IMG/VR virus record: IMGVR_UViG_3300036761_000594
Coordinates: 1-34,157 of that record
Length of the DNA stretch: 34,157 bases
Strand: one strand, 5' to 3'
Source of the DNA: a virus
The notes beneath the pieces are model-generated. The model saw nothing but the letters and a program-made list of their open reading frames with translations. It had not been told where the DNA came from and made no database searches. Positions within the stretch are counted from its first letter, which is position 1. Each line of letters begins with the position of its first letter. Below are positions 1 through 7,613 of the stretch, piece after piece. The translations under genes and the position numbers were made by a program.

Positions 1-1037
1 GGATGAGACCTATAATTAATTAATTCAAAGTCATCAACAGTTAATTGTAATATATCATCAAGTGTGTCTATAATTTTATTAATACTTAAATGTGGTAATT
101 CATATGGTTCTCTTTCTATTTGTTCTTTCGCGAGAAGAATGTGATCGAGATATAAATGAACATCTCCGCCGATCCATGTGGCGATACCTGGCATCATATT
201 TGACACTTTGGCAATAATCAAAAGTAATAGTGACATAGATGCAAGATTAAATGGTACACCTAAGAAAGTATCACATGATCTCTGATACATATTAAGATCG
301 AGATAGAATTTAGGAACATTATATTGTTCATTAATTTTTTCGTATCCTCCATTTTCTTCTATTAATGATGACGTCCATGGTATTTGGTCATACATCAGAT
401 AATATTTGTTCAAGTAATGGATAATATCATCATTCTTAAATGGACGGACAATAAATTGATATAAAAGATGACAAGGTGGAAGCGCCATGTCGTGAAAATC
501 AGAGGCATTCCATCCGTTAATAATGTGATATCGGCTATATGGATTAGATTTTAATCCATCAATAATATTTTTAATCTGATCAACGCCATTTTGATTTCTC
601 CATTGATGTCCATAAATTTTTCCGAGATCACCAATTGTATATTTTTTATCAAAATTCCAATCATATTCACAATTTGAATCTTGTTTAACCTGTTCGACGA
701 ATTTTTCAATTGTTTTAATCTCACGAAGCCCGCCCATATATTGACCAGCTTCGTTCCACCATTTCTGATACCAACGATACGCGTCGCTCGACCAGATCTT
801 AACATCATTATCAACTAAATATTTAATATTTGTGTCTCCTCTTAAAAACCAAAGTAGTTCATGAATAATCAATTTATATGCCATTTTTTTTGTTGTTAAT
901 AATGGAAAGCCTTCGTTAATGTCCATTCTTATGATTCCATTAGAAATCCCCATAGTATTTGGCATATTAGGTCTTCCTGATTCTTTCACCACGCCCTCCG
1001 TTAAAATTTTATTCAATAAGTCAAGATATTGTTTCAT
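1..1037 (-). CDS. thyA: Thymidylate synthase ThyA, C-terminus cut by window edge
   Basis: Folate-dependent enzyme that methylates dUMP to dTMP in the cytoplasm, a common phage nucleotide-supply gene. Reading from the ATG at 1037 gives 345 codons before the window ends. Visible motifs are FPLLTTKK (residues 44-51), the active-site PPCH with the nucleophile at C189, the phosphate/dUMP-binding YQRSCDTFLGVPFN (251-264), the N-containing HIINGWNASD (171-180) and GGDVHLY (290-296). The protein is longer than the about 264 residues of the bacterial enzyme: a segment of about 40 residues sits between PPCH and YQRSC (roughly residues 200-245). Only the last strand and C-terminus are missing. A homing endonuclease gene ends 5 nt upstream of the start. 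Identification is certain; the exact length is not known. Confidence 0.96.
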   Translation of the reverse strand, partial: MKQYLDLLNKILTEGVVKESGRPNMPNTMGISNGIIRMDINEGFPLLTTKKMAYKLIIHELLWFLRGDTNIKYLVDNDVKIWSSDAYRWYQKWWNEAGQYMGGLREIKTIEKFVEQVKQDSNCEYDWNFDKKYTIGDLGKIYGHQWRNQNGVDQIKNIIDGLKSNPYSRYHIINGWNASDFHDMALPPCHLLYQFIVRPFKNDDIIHYLNKYYLMYDQIPWTSSLIEENGGYEKINEQYNVPKFYLDLNMYQRSCDTFLGVPFNLASMSLLLLIIAKVSNMMPGIATWIGGDVHLYLDHILLAKEQIEREPYELPHLSINKIIDTLDDILQLTVDDFELINYRSH

Positions 1038-1042
1038 CGTGT

Positions 1043-1741
1043 TTAGTTTTTATATTTCCATTTATATCCGAATGATGTTTCATTTCTTTTATTCAAGCAC
1101 TGTGATATACCACTACGATTACAATTAAGTTTTTTAGAGGCTTCGGTAATTGAATTGTATTCCGCAATAATATTATCATTTAAATCTATTTGTTGAATTG
1201 ATCTTTTATTTACAACATTTCTACGCATATTAACATAATCTAATTTTCTTTTTTTAATGGATTCATACCAAGATTTCCAATCGGTGTTATCTTTTATTTT
1301 TTTAAGTCTATCTGGGTTCTTATAATCAATTTTTTTATTTTTCTCTAAGTAAAATATTTTTCTTTCTTCTGGCGTTTTTTCAATTCCGTGCCAATGATCT
1401 GCTCGATGCTTATCGTGGAACACTGGTTTAGAATAATCTATAAATTTGGATGTGTCGCCACCATCACCATTCTCAATGCGCAAATTTGCCCAATCACTTG
1501 ATTTAACCACATTATATTTAACACTTAATTCATTACCCATTTTAATTAATTCTTCTTTATTATCGGTTTCAAATACGATTTCAGTTTTAATATTGATATG
1601 TGTTAAATTGTGTTTTTTAATGTGTCTTTTCCATATTTTTCCACTACCATTATATGTAAACGGATTTTTTGTTGTTTTACCTAAATATTTTAATCCAAAT
1701 GGACTTGTTTTTATGTATAGATAATATTTTTTATCAATCAT
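1043..1741 (-). CDS. GIY-YIG homing endonuclease with NUMOD1-type C-terminus
   Basis: Selfish DNA endonuclease of 232 residues. The N-terminus has a degenerate GIY-YIG core (YLYIKTSPFGLKYLGKTT, residues 7-24, so YLY and YLG replace GIY and YIG). The linker GDGGD near residue 92-96 is shared with the endonuclease at 28713-29369. The last 50 residues (IQQIDL, then ITEASKKLNCNRSGISQCL and GYKWKY) match the NUMOD1/helix-turn-helix DNA-binding module of intron endonucleases. It lies free-standing just upstream of thyA (5-nt gap), with no sign that it interrupts thyA. It has its own upstream TATTTATAT motif 12 nt before the ATG. Cleavage specificity cannot be read from the sequence. Confidence 0.88.
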   Translation of the reverse strand: MIDKKYYLYIKTSPFGLKYLGKTTKNPFTYNGSGKIWKRHIKKHNLTHINIKTEIVFETDNKEELIKMGNELSVKYNVVKSSDWANLRIENGDGGDTSKFIDYSKPVFHDKHRADHWHGIEKTPEERKIFYLEKNKKIDYKNPDRLKKIKDNTDWKSWYESIKKRKLDYVNMRRNVVNKRSIQQIDLNDNIIAEYNSITEASKKLNCNRSGISQCLNKRNETSFGYKWKYKN

Positions 1742-1753
1742 GTTACTGTTTTA

Positions 1754-1762
1754 ATATAAATA
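1754..1762 (-). promoter_or_regulatory. TATTTATAT upstream motif, instance 1
   Basis: On the minus strand TATTTATATTAAAAC ends a few nt before the ATG of the homing endonuclease; the nonamer is 12 nt from the start codon. The same nonamer occurs 12-13 nt ahead of the genes starting at 28636 (-), 29369 (-) and 29875 (+). It is read as a phage promoter -10-like element or a start-region signal; the role is inferred from recurrence and spacing only. Confidence 0.5.
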
Positions 1763-1791
1763 GTATGGTGATGGGTATTGGTGTTATCTCA

Positions 1792-1992
1792 TTATGCCGA
1801 TTTTATTTTTTCAGGATCTTTTGATAGACCCTCATTTATTCCCTTTAAGAAATCAGATTTACTAAATCCTTCGCTTTCGTCATCAACATATTGTTTGATG
1901 ACCATACCGATGATAGTTCCTATTCCGTGAAGATCACGTTCATACTTGTCTCTTTCAAAGACAGAAGTTAATTTTTTCTCTATTGCGTTCAT
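1792..1992 (-). CDS. Small acidic phage protein, unknown function
   Basis: A 66-residue soluble protein, mixed charge, with a helical N-terminal half (KKLTSVFERDKYERD) and a C-terminal helix around FSKSDFLKGINEGL. No known domain recognised. It overlaps the upstream gene (1989-2180) by 4 nt as ATGA, which supports translation as part of the same operon. No signal peptide or membrane segment is present. The coding call rests on the overlap, the single strand shared with the neighbours and normal amino-acid composition. Confidence 0.7.
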   Translation of the reverse strand: MNAIEKKLTSVFERDKYERDLHGIGTIIGMVIKQYVDDESEGFSKSDFLKGINEGLSKDPEKIKSA

Positions 1993-2180
1993 TTCTTTCT
2001 TGGATTGCCTAATACCTCAATCTCTTTGGTGATACGTTCAATATCAGCCTTAGTAAGAGGTACTTTTTTATTTGTTGTTTTCTTATTGATCTTTTCGGGC
2101 TTTTCACCTGATTTGAGTTGTTCTTCCCTCATTTGCATTGCGTTATGACGCCTCATGTTAATTCCTGTTGTACCTTTCAT
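1989..2180 (-). CDS. Small basic phage protein, unknown function
   Basis: A 63-residue lysine/arginine-rich protein with a disordered-looking middle (KPEKINKKTTNKKVPL) and a short predicted helix at LTKADIERITKEIEVL. No family recognised; the charge would fit nucleic-acid or scaffold binding, but that is a guess. It is followed by an ATGA overlap with 1792-1992 and preceded by 2192-2509 with an 11-nt gap that is AT-rich and lacks a Shine-Dalgarno sequence. Confidence 0.68.
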   Translation of the reverse strand: MKGTTGINMRRHNAMQMREEQLKSGEKPEKINKKTTNKKVPLTKADIERITKEIEVLGNPRKK

Positions 2181-2191
2181 ACTTAGTTTAT

Positions 2192-2509
2192 TTATTTATA
2201 ATTATTTATATAGTTTTCGGCATATCGTTTACAATACTCAATATGTGGTTCTTTTATTCCTTTTTCTTTTGTCTTTTTAAACTCTTCATCAAAAGTATGA
2301 ATTATTTCTTTACATATTGACATTATTTCTTCTTCGGTTAAATTTATAATTCTAAGAATTCTAATAATTATTGGCGGTATCATTATAGTGTATTCGCCAA
2401 ATGGAAGATTTGCGATATAGAAATAAGTAAAACTTAATTTATCTTCCACTTCTTTTTTTCTTTTTTTAGGGATGTCTTGTAAAAACCCCATTTTTTCCCA
2501 GTAGCTCAT
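2192..2509 (-). CDS. Hypothetical protein of 105 residues
   Basis: Not recognised. The N-terminus is charged (KKRKKEVEDK, residues 15-24), followed by a more hydrophobic stretch with IMIPPIIIRILRIINL near residues 42-57 that is short and interrupted by arginines, so unlikely to be a membrane anchor, and then a helical C-terminal half rich in E and K ending in YCKRYAENYINNYK. It lies in the same minus-strand run as its neighbours, 9 nt after the stop of 2519-2983. Confidence 0.7.
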   Translation of the reverse strand: MSYWEKMGFLQDIPKKRKKEVEDKLSFTYFYIANLPFGEYTIMIPPIIIRILRIINLTEEEIMSICKEIIHTFDEEFKKTKEKGIKEPHIEYCKRYAENYINNYK

Positions 2510-2518
2510 ATTTATAAT

Positions 2519-2983
2519 TTATAATTTATTAAACTCAGGTATCCATCTTTTAGGTAATCTCTTAAATTTAAATGTTTTTCTTTCTATATCCTCCTTACTA
2601 ACTGCTTTTCTATTAATAAAACCTCCACCTCCATATGGCCTTATTTCCCATTTCCAAGTTTTACGATGTTTAGACGGTTCGAAAATACCGATGTTATCTT
2701 TCCAGAAATTCCAGTGTCCTCTTGATTTACCATTTGACCACATAGAGATATAACAGAAATAATGAGTATAATTTTTCTTGAGGTATTCATCTACTTCGCC
2801 ACGATATCCTTCAAGGATGAAATTTCCGTGGTCTCTTGAATAAACAAAACACATTGTCCTCGCCCCTTCAAACCAATCAGGGTTACCACTTGCGGGAACT
2901 TTAATAACGGGGTATGTTTTCTTCTTTGATAATTTGAATGTTATCGATTTTTCAAATTTCACATTTTCTCCTATATTATCCAT
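2519..2983 (-). CDS. Hypothetical protein of 154 residues, aromatic-rich
   Basis: Not recognised. It is rich in Trp, Tyr, Phe, Gly, Lys and Arg (for example WSNGKSRGHWNFWKDN near residues 82-97 and a GGGG stretch near 119-122), suggesting a compact beta-rich cytoplasmic protein. No signal peptide, transmembrane segment or cysteine cluster. It is the first gene downstream of the structured non-coding segment 3000-3388, so that RNA could instead be its 5' leader. Confidence 0.75.
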   Translation of the reverse strand: MDNIGENVKFEKSITFKLSKKKTYPVIKVPASGNPDWFEGARTMCFVYSRDHGNFILEGYRGEVDEYLKKNYTHYFCYISMWSNGKSRGHWNFWKDNIGIFEPSKHRKTWKWEIRPYGGGGFINRKAVSKEDIERKTFKFKRLPKRWIPEFNKL

Positions 2984-2989
2984 AATTTT

Positions 2990-3070
2990 AAAATTTAAAA
3001 AGTTTAGGAAGGTGTTGAAGCGTATCGGTTAGTTAAGCTTTTGTGAGTTAAACCAGACTTCAACACCTTC
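2990..3070 (-). terminator. 13-bp hairpin followed by U-rich tract, possible terminator
   Basis: The arms GAAGGTGTTGAAG (3058-3070 and 3008-3020 in the minus-strand order of the transcript) are perfectly complementary over 13 bp and enclose 37 nt. On the minus strand the stem is followed by CTAAACTTTTTAAATTTT. This is what an intrinsic terminator would look like apart from the large loop, and it closes the 3' end of the structured segment. It sits directly before the ATG at 2983, so it could also act as an attenuator for that gene. Confidence 0.5.
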
Positions 3071-3388
3071 GGGTTAATTAAGCGATCTATGTTTGAACCA
3101 CTTGTCTGACTGGACTATCTGCCAGTTTTATACAGACCCTAAACAACGTACTTTGAAAGATCTTTCCGTTTCATTTCCAAGTGAAAATGGCTTACCGCTC
3201 CCCTAACTGGGGATTCAGGCTGTTTGTTTCAACACTCGCCGATCCTACATGTGGACAACCGCCCGTCTTGGTCTGGGCTGTAAGTGAATCATCCCTTTTC
3301 ATATGTGAAGCTCATTAGATACTCATCAGCATTATAACGGGGAACTTACTGTCACCTTCGGCGAAAAGACTCTCAAAGAACGATTTCA
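3000..3388 (-). ncRNA. Candidate structured non-coding RNA, about 390 nt
   Basis: The roughly 500 nt between two minus-strand genes has no usable ORF and is clearly richer in G and C than its surroundings. A TTTG-N20-TATATTTG host-type promoter sits just upstream on the minus strand. Foldable elements include the 13-bp closing stem (3008-3020/3058-3070), GUCUG-UAUAAA-ACUGG pairing with CCAGU-CAGAC (3104-3113 with 3122-3126 and 3133-3137), UCCCC/GGGGA with a 5-nt loop (3199-3213), GCCC/GGGC near 3262-3280, and a long-range GUAAGU/ACUUAC stem (about 3280-3350). No tRNA T-loop, tmRNA tag, RNase P signature or group I core could be matched. It may be a free RNA or a long regulatory leader of the gene at 2983. 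Confidence 0.6.
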
Positions 3389-3392
3389 AATG

Positions 3393-3424
3393 CAAATATA
3401 CGAAGAGTTTTTTGAATTACCAAA
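3393..3424 (-). promoter_or_regulatory. Bacteroidetes-type promoter, TTTG-N20-TATATTTG
   Basis: On the minus strand TTTG (3424-3421) is followed after exactly 20 nt by TATATTTG (3400-3393), which matches the Bacteroidetes primary-sigma consensus TTTG / TAnnTTTG. Transcription would start around 3387-3388, at the edge of the structured segment. The same boxes with the same spacing occur at 29821-29852. Confidence 0.7.
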
Positions 3425-3479
3425 AATTAATCAATCTTTTTTTGAAAATTCTTGATATTATAAATATATTTCAAATAAA

Positions 3480-3743
3480 TCACCCCAAATTATTATAACA
3501 TCCTTCACAAAGTTGGCCTGCTCCTTCGACATATGCTTTTCTAAGATTTATTGTCATATTTACGGGGTAATCTGTTATTTTTCCACAAAGAACGCAAATA
3601 TCCATTTTAATTTTTTCTTCTAAATTTTGGCCTTCTGAAAATAAATCAGCAACGGTTTTTCTGCATTTAATACATTGACCGCCATCAGAATCGAAGGAAT
3701 GCTTACATTCTCTTTTAATATTTTTCTTTGTTTGCTTTTTCAT
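3480..3743 (-). CDS. Small zinc-finger-like protein
   Basis: An 87-residue protein with two apparent metal sites: C13-x-H15 with C24-x-x-C27, and C50-x-x-C53 with C79-x-x-C82. The very basic N-terminus (MKKQTKKNIKREC) would suit nucleic-acid contact. No named family recognised; small phage zinc proteins of this type are often regulators of transcription or host factors, which is inference only. It is downstream of the sugar island by 4 nt and so probably shares its transcript. Confidence 0.75.
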   Translation of the reverse strand: MKKQTKKNIKRECKHSFDSDGGQCIKCRKTVADLFSEGQNLEEKIKMDICVLCGKITDYPVNMTINLRKAYVEGAGQLCEGCYNNLG

Positions 3744-3747
3744 AATT

Positions 3748-4749
3748 TTATTTTATAAAATTTCCGTTTATTAATAATGTTCGTAAAACATTTTTATCTT
3801 TAATGTTATTTGCCGATGAGAATTCTCTAAAATTAACTTTATTATCTTTTTTAATGTGTGAATAGTTTCTATTTATTTTAAGCCTAGGTAAGATCACATA
3901 ATAGTTTTCATTAAACACATAAGAATTTATAGACTCATCTTCGGAAATTAATACCTCATGAATTTTTTCACCTTCTCTTGCTCCTATTTCTTCAATAGTA
4001 GTAGATTCATTACCATAATAATCAATTAATGCTCCTGCCAGATCTTTAATATAAAAAGATGGCATATTCATCACATATGTTTCACCGCCAACACTATTTT
4101 CCGCCGCTTGGAATATTAAATCCATTGCTTCTTTAAATGACAAGAAAAATCTCGTCATTTTACTATCTGTAATAGTGAGTTTATTCGTTGTTTTAATTTG
4201 ATCAATAAAATATGGCACGACGCTTCCATTTGACCCCAAAACATTGCCAGCCCTGATACAAACGAAATCAGTATGATTTGTTATCATATTTGCTTGTATT
4301 GTGAGTTTTTCTCCGACGGATTTGGTCATTCCATACATATTACTAGGGGCAACAGCCTTATCTGAGGAAACATCAATGAATTTTTTTACATTATGTTTGA
4401 CTGCAGAATTGATCAAATTGATAGTACCGTTGATGTTTGTTTTAATAGCTTCCTGTGGCTGGTTCTCACATATTGGTACATGTTTGAGGGCGGCCAAATG
4501 AAAGACATAATCGATGTTATTGTAATTAAATAATCTATCAACAGCGTCGGCATCACGGATATCACCAATGACATATTCAATAATATCATTATTAAATTTT
4601 CTCTGCATAGCCACCTGCGCAATTTCTCCTCTAGAATAGATTATAATCTTTTTAGCGTTTCTTTTTAACAATTGTTTAGTCAATTCGTTCCCCCATGAGC
4701 CCGAACCGCCTGTGCAGAGTATGGTCTCCCCTTTAAAAGAATTGTCCAT
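3748..4749 (-). CDS. UDP-GlcNAc 4,6-dehydratase family (CapE/FnlA/PseB-like SDR)
   Basis: Extended short-chain dehydrogenase of 333 residues. The NAD(P)-binding loop is GGSGSWG (14-20), followed by IGDIRD (61-66), HLAALKHVP (84-92) and the active-site block SSDKAVAPSNMYGMTK (128-143), with Y139 and K143 as the YxxxK pair and D130-K131 as in inverting UDP-GlcNAc 4,6-dehydratases. The product would be a UDP-4-keto-6-deoxy-hexosamine. The start codon overlaps the stop of the upstream 2-epimerase gene by one nt (TAATG). The pair CapE-like plus CapG-like points to UDP-FucNAc or a related sugar. PseB and CapE/FnlA cannot be separated by eye. Confidence 0.88.
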   Translation of the reverse strand: MDNSFKGETILCTGGSGSWGNELTKQLLKRNAKKIIIYSRGEIAQVAMQRKFNNDIIEYVIGDIRDADAVDRLFNYNNIDYVFHLAALKHVPICENQPQEAIKTNINGTINLINSAVKHNVKKFIDVSSDKAVAPSNMYGMTKSVGEKLTIQANMITNHTDFVCIRAGNVLGSNGSVVPYFIDQIKTTNKLTITDSKMTRFFLSFKEAMDLIFQAAENSVGGETYVMNMPSFYIKDLAGALIDYYGNESTTIEEIGAREGEKIHEVLISEDESINSYVFNENYYVILPRLKINRNYSHIKKDNKVNFREFSSANNIKDKNVLRTLLINGNFIK

Positions 4750-5882
4750 TATTGATCTTTTCCTAAAATATAATTAACTACTCGATCTGAAACATTTAAA
4801 TCATTATATCCCTGCGGTGGCTCCCAATTTCTTTTTTTTATATACATTAATTTAAAACAATCGAGTATAGATTCAGCATTTATTCCTGAAATAATAGCTC
4901 CACCAGCTTCGACAACCTCTGGCCTTTCTGTTTCGTTCCTAACAATTACACATGGAACTTTTAAAAGGCAATATTCTTCACAACAGAGCCCAGAATCGGT
5001 CAATCCCACTCTTGCGTTTTGTTCTAACTTAACGAAATCGAAAAATCCAAAAGCGTCAAGAAATTTAATATTCTTATGAGGTGGAACATTACAGGATTTC
5101 ATTTTATCTTTTGTCTTCGGATGTACGCTACATATGATAGGCATAGGATAGAGCTCAGCAATGAGATTCAGACCTTTTAAGATTTCTTCGAGTCTATCAA
5201 TATGATTTACATTTTCTGATCGATGAATATCAACGAGAACATATGGCGCTGGTGGATCAACAACGCCAGGCCAATCGTGGGGCATTAATCCCAGATCGTG
5301 GAGTATTCGACTTTCATTAATTTTTTGTTTATAGTATTCAAGTACTTCTAATGTTGGATTTCCACATTGGAATATCCTTTTTGGGTTTGCGCCTTCACGT
5401 AATAGAGTGTGACGGTTGGTATCTGTATAGAATAGGTTATAAGTACAAATACTGTCCAGTAATTTCCTATTAACCTCTTCAGGGATCTCATGGTTGAATG
5501 ACCTGTTGGCGGCTTCCATATGATATACGGGAATACCCATCCTCTCGGCAATAATCGCACATAACGCACTATTGGTATCCCCCAATATAAAAACCTTATC
5601 TGGTTTGATATCTTTAAAAATCTTTTCGATCTGAGGAAACATATCAGCTAATTGAACACCTAATCCAAATTCTGTATGAGTATTACCATCGTTCATACTT
5701 GTATGTAAAACAATATCTGGCGAGCGTAATCCGAGCTGATCAAAAAATATGTCTTTAAGATTAGATGTAAAATTTTGATTGGTGTGGACAACGGTATTTT
5801 GGCAAGCCGCGTCTAGTTTAGGTAAAATTCGTGAAAGCCTTATAATTTCAGGCCGCGTGCCGATAATAGTAATTAATTTCAT
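4749..5882 (-). CDS. UDP-sugar 2-epimerase, FnlC/CapG type (WecB fold)
   Basis: A 377-residue non-hydrolysing UDP-sugar 2-epimerase. Motifs: GTRPE (8-12), HTNQNF (33-38, HTGQN in most relatives), GDTNSAL (101-107), HMEAANRSF (121-129), PEEVNRK (134-140) and DIHRSENVN near 218-226. The HMEA-NR-F and PEE-NRK pattern resembles FnlC/CapG, which epimerises C2 of the 6-deoxy-talosamine intermediate, more than WecB (HVEAGLR). It is coupled by TAATG to the 4,6-dehydratase. No dedicated CapF/FnlB reductase with a cupin tail was seen, so the C4 reduction would have to come from another SDR in the island. Confidence 0.87.
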   Translation of the reverse strand: MKLITIIGTRPEIIRLSRILPKLDAACQNTVVHTNQNFTSNLKDIFFDQLGLRSPDIVLHTSMNDGNTHTEFGLGVQLADMFPQIEKIFKDIKPDKVFILGDTNSALCAIIAERMGIPVYHMEAANRSFNHEIPEEVNRKLLDSICTYNLFYTDTNRHTLLREGANPKRIFQCGNPTLEVLEYYKQKINESRILHDLGLMPHDWPGVVDPPAPYVLVDIHRSENVNHIDRLEEILKGLNLIAELYPMPIICSVHPKTKDKMKSCNVPPHKNIKFLDAFGFFDFVKLEQNARVGLTDSGLCCEEYCLLKVPCVIVRNETERPEVVEAGGAIISGINAESILDCFKLMYIKKRNWEPPQGYNDLNVSDRVVNYILGKDQ

Positions 5883-5894
5883 AATACATATTTT

Positions 5895-6524
5895 TTAGTT
5901 TCTAATTATTTTTCCTCTTCTTTGTTTTGCTTTTATGGACATCAACACTTTTGTTTCTTCTGAATGGTTCTTCCCTAACATTGGTGGAATTTGTCTTTTT
6001 CTTGATTCGATCATCTTTAATCTGGTTTCTATTGATCTTTTTTTCCCTCGGTGTGATGCCCCGTTTTTCTCACATGTTTCCTTTGATGGGTTTGGACGTT
6101 TATGCCGAGACTCTGTCATTCTTGTTATTGTTTCAGGAGATGGGGAAATCCCCTTATTCCAAGCTTGCTTTCCTTTATTAGACTCACTTACTCTTTTTTT
6201 GGTATACTCAGGGCAAATATGTCCTTGATTACTATCTGCTCGATGGTTAATATTAAACCACGGATGTAATGTATCAATATAATATTGCTCTCTTTGTATA
6301 AGAGATTCTTTGTTATATGAAGTTAACTCTAAAATTTCAAAAATCAAATCGCCGATTCCATATTTATTATAATGACATTGAAGTTTTGGCGAATGGTGTT
6401 TATTTCTTTTTAATTTATTTCGATGCCCCGTAAATCGAAATGGAATATGGACAGAGCTTCCAATATAAATTCTTTCAGGATGAATTTTGCTTTGTATTTT
6501 ATAAATACCTGATTGTTTTTCCAT
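5895..6524 (-). CDS. GIY-YIG homing endonuclease with NUMOD3 repeats
   Basis: A 209-residue endonuclease. N-terminal GIY (6-8) and YIG (20-22) are intact, with the catalytic-type R in the following helix, an E in LIQREQYYIDTLHP and N in FNINHRAD. The C-terminal half repeats the basic NUMOD3 motif: ESNKGKQAWNKGISP, GKKRSIETRLKMIES and GKNHSEETKVLMS. It interrupts the sugar operon between the 2-epimerase (12-nt gap) and the GT25 gene (29-nt gap) without disrupting either. Confidence 0.9.
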   Translation of the reverse strand: MEKQSGIYKIQSKIHPERIYIGSSVHIPFRFTGHRNKLKRNKHHSPKLQCHYNKYGIGDLIFEILELTSYNKESLIQREQYYIDTLHPWFNINHRADSNQGHICPEYTKKRVSESNKGKQAWNKGISPSPETITRMTESRHKRPNPSKETCEKNGASHRGKKRSIETRLKMIESRKRQIPPMLGKNHSEETKVLMSIKAKQRRGKIIRN

Positions 6525-6553
6525 AACTTTTCAATGATTATTAAAATTATTAT

Positions 6554-7249
6554 TTAAAAATTAACTTGTGGCATAGCGTTATAATCAAGATACATATTTT
6601 CGACATCACTAAAACTTGCTCTTTGTGTTGCGAGACTTGGTAGAAATGTATATGTGTTACATCCTTCCATTTGTAATTGATAATAAAGATTATCAGTTCC
6701 TGGACTCGTTGGGAATTCCATCATTTTATTTACAGTTCTATTATAGAATCTTGAATTGATTGCCATTGCGTGAGTGGTATATGTACATGGAGATTTAGTT
6801 AATTCATAATTAAGAGTTTTATAATTTTCTTTAGTTACTTTGAAATTTTTATCCCCTGTAACCAACTTAAATCCATTGACATGAAGTATATGATTACCAC
6901 CAATATAAAGGAGATCCCAATCTTCTGGTAAAAATTCCATTCTTTTGCTAAATATTTGGTTGAATTTACCAACAAATACTACATCATCTTCAAAAATGAG
7001 AATGTTATCATATTTGTTTAAGATGGCCTCTTCAATTAATCTAGTGTGCATTGTGGTCACCGCATAACATGCTTTATCTCTTGGACTTAGACCCGTACTA
7101 TCAGGTATCTTAGCTCCATCTATTGCGGAAATACGTTCCACGTTGACTCTAATTTTATCGAATTCTATCTGACATTGTTGCATTCTGTCAGGTCTTCTGT
7201 CTAAATTTATGACATAAATTTTTGTGAAATAATCGTTTAGTGTTTTCAT
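6554..7249 (-). CDS. Glycosyltransferase family 25 (LPS-type)
   Basis: A 231-residue GT25-like enzyme. The start KIYVINLDRRPDR (10-22) is the classic nucleotide-sugar binding opening of the family, followed by RISAIDGAKIP and ILIFEDDV, with EDD as the probable metal-binding acid cluster. C-terminal half with LLYIGGNH and TTHAMAI matches GT25 architecture. Soluble, no signal peptide. Its start overlaps the HAD gene by 4 nt (ATGA). The sugar transferred is not predictable; family members commonly use UDP-galactose or UDP-glucose. Confidence 0.85.
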   Translation of the reverse strand: MKTLNDYFTKIYVINLDRRPDRMQQCQIEFDKIRVNVERISAIDGAKIPDSTGLSPRDKACYAVTTMHTRLIEEAILNKYDNILIFEDDVVFVGKFNQIFSKRMEFLPEDWDLLYIGGNHILHVNGFKLVTGDKNFKVTKENYKTLNYELTKSPCTYTTHAMAINSRFYNRTVNKMMEFPTSPGTDNLYYQLQMEGCNTYTFLPSLATQRASFSDVENMYLDYNAMPQVNF

Positions 7250-7608
7250 AATTCTATATCTTGTATTCCTTCATTTCTTTTAATGCTAAATCCTCTTGCG
7301 GTTGGTTCATTTGAATCTGTTTTCAAATCGTTTATAACGATTCTATCTCCACGGCCAATGCCCGTAATTAACATATCATATACAACGCCAAGATTTTCTA
7401 GTTGTGTTATTGTTGCCGCTCTTTCACTTTCTCTGCGCCCTGTTACTAATATTATTTGATAACCTTTCATATTCCATTCACCAAATTTTTCTAATACTCC
7501 TCGCAAAAGAATAGGTTGATGTTTGGTTTGTGCGTTTGGTTCACCCCAATGAAACAAGATTGTTCCATCAATATCAATAAATAATGTTTTTTGTCCTTCA
7601 ACTTTCAT
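7246..7608 (-). CDS. HAD-superfamily phosphatase, short
   Basis: A 120-residue protein with the HAD motifs: DIDGT (12-16, nucleophile D12 and acid D14), LVTGRRE (54-60, motif II T56) and VIND (91-94, motif IV, a single D). It lacks a sizeable cap domain. Such small HAD proteins are frequent in capsule and LPS clusters, where they may dephosphorylate a sugar phosphate; nucleotide phosphatase or polynucleotide phosphatase activity is an alternative. It is translationally coupled to the GT25 gene. Confidence 0.82.
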   Translation of the reverse strand: MKVEGQKTLFIDIDGTILFHWGEPNAQTKHQPILLRGVLEKFGEWNMKGYQIILVTGRRESERAATITQLENLGVVYDMLITGIGRGDRIVINDLKTDSNEPTARGFSIKRNEGIQDIEL

Positions 7609-7613
7609 ATTAA

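Noticed and set aside
551-814. Minus-strand ORF of 87 codons inside thyA
   Set aside because: It is out of frame with a continuous, motif-complete ThyA reading on the same strand.
1755-1762. Plus-strand TATAAATA as a T4-type late promoter
   Set aside because: No plus-strand gene follows; the element fits better as TATTTATAT for the minus-strand gene at 1741.
3000-3388. Group I intron or tmRNA in the non-coding segment
   Set aside because: AGATAGTCC resembles a group I S element, but no matching R element (GACUA-type) was found upstream. There is no tag reading frame, T-loop or CCA end for a tmRNA, and no RNase P consensus.
5927-6228. Plus-strand hydrophobic ORFs opposite the GIY-YIG gene
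   Set aside because: They are shadows of the Lys/Arg/Ser-rich NUMOD3 repeats; similar hydrophobic shadows occur opposite 33312-34067.
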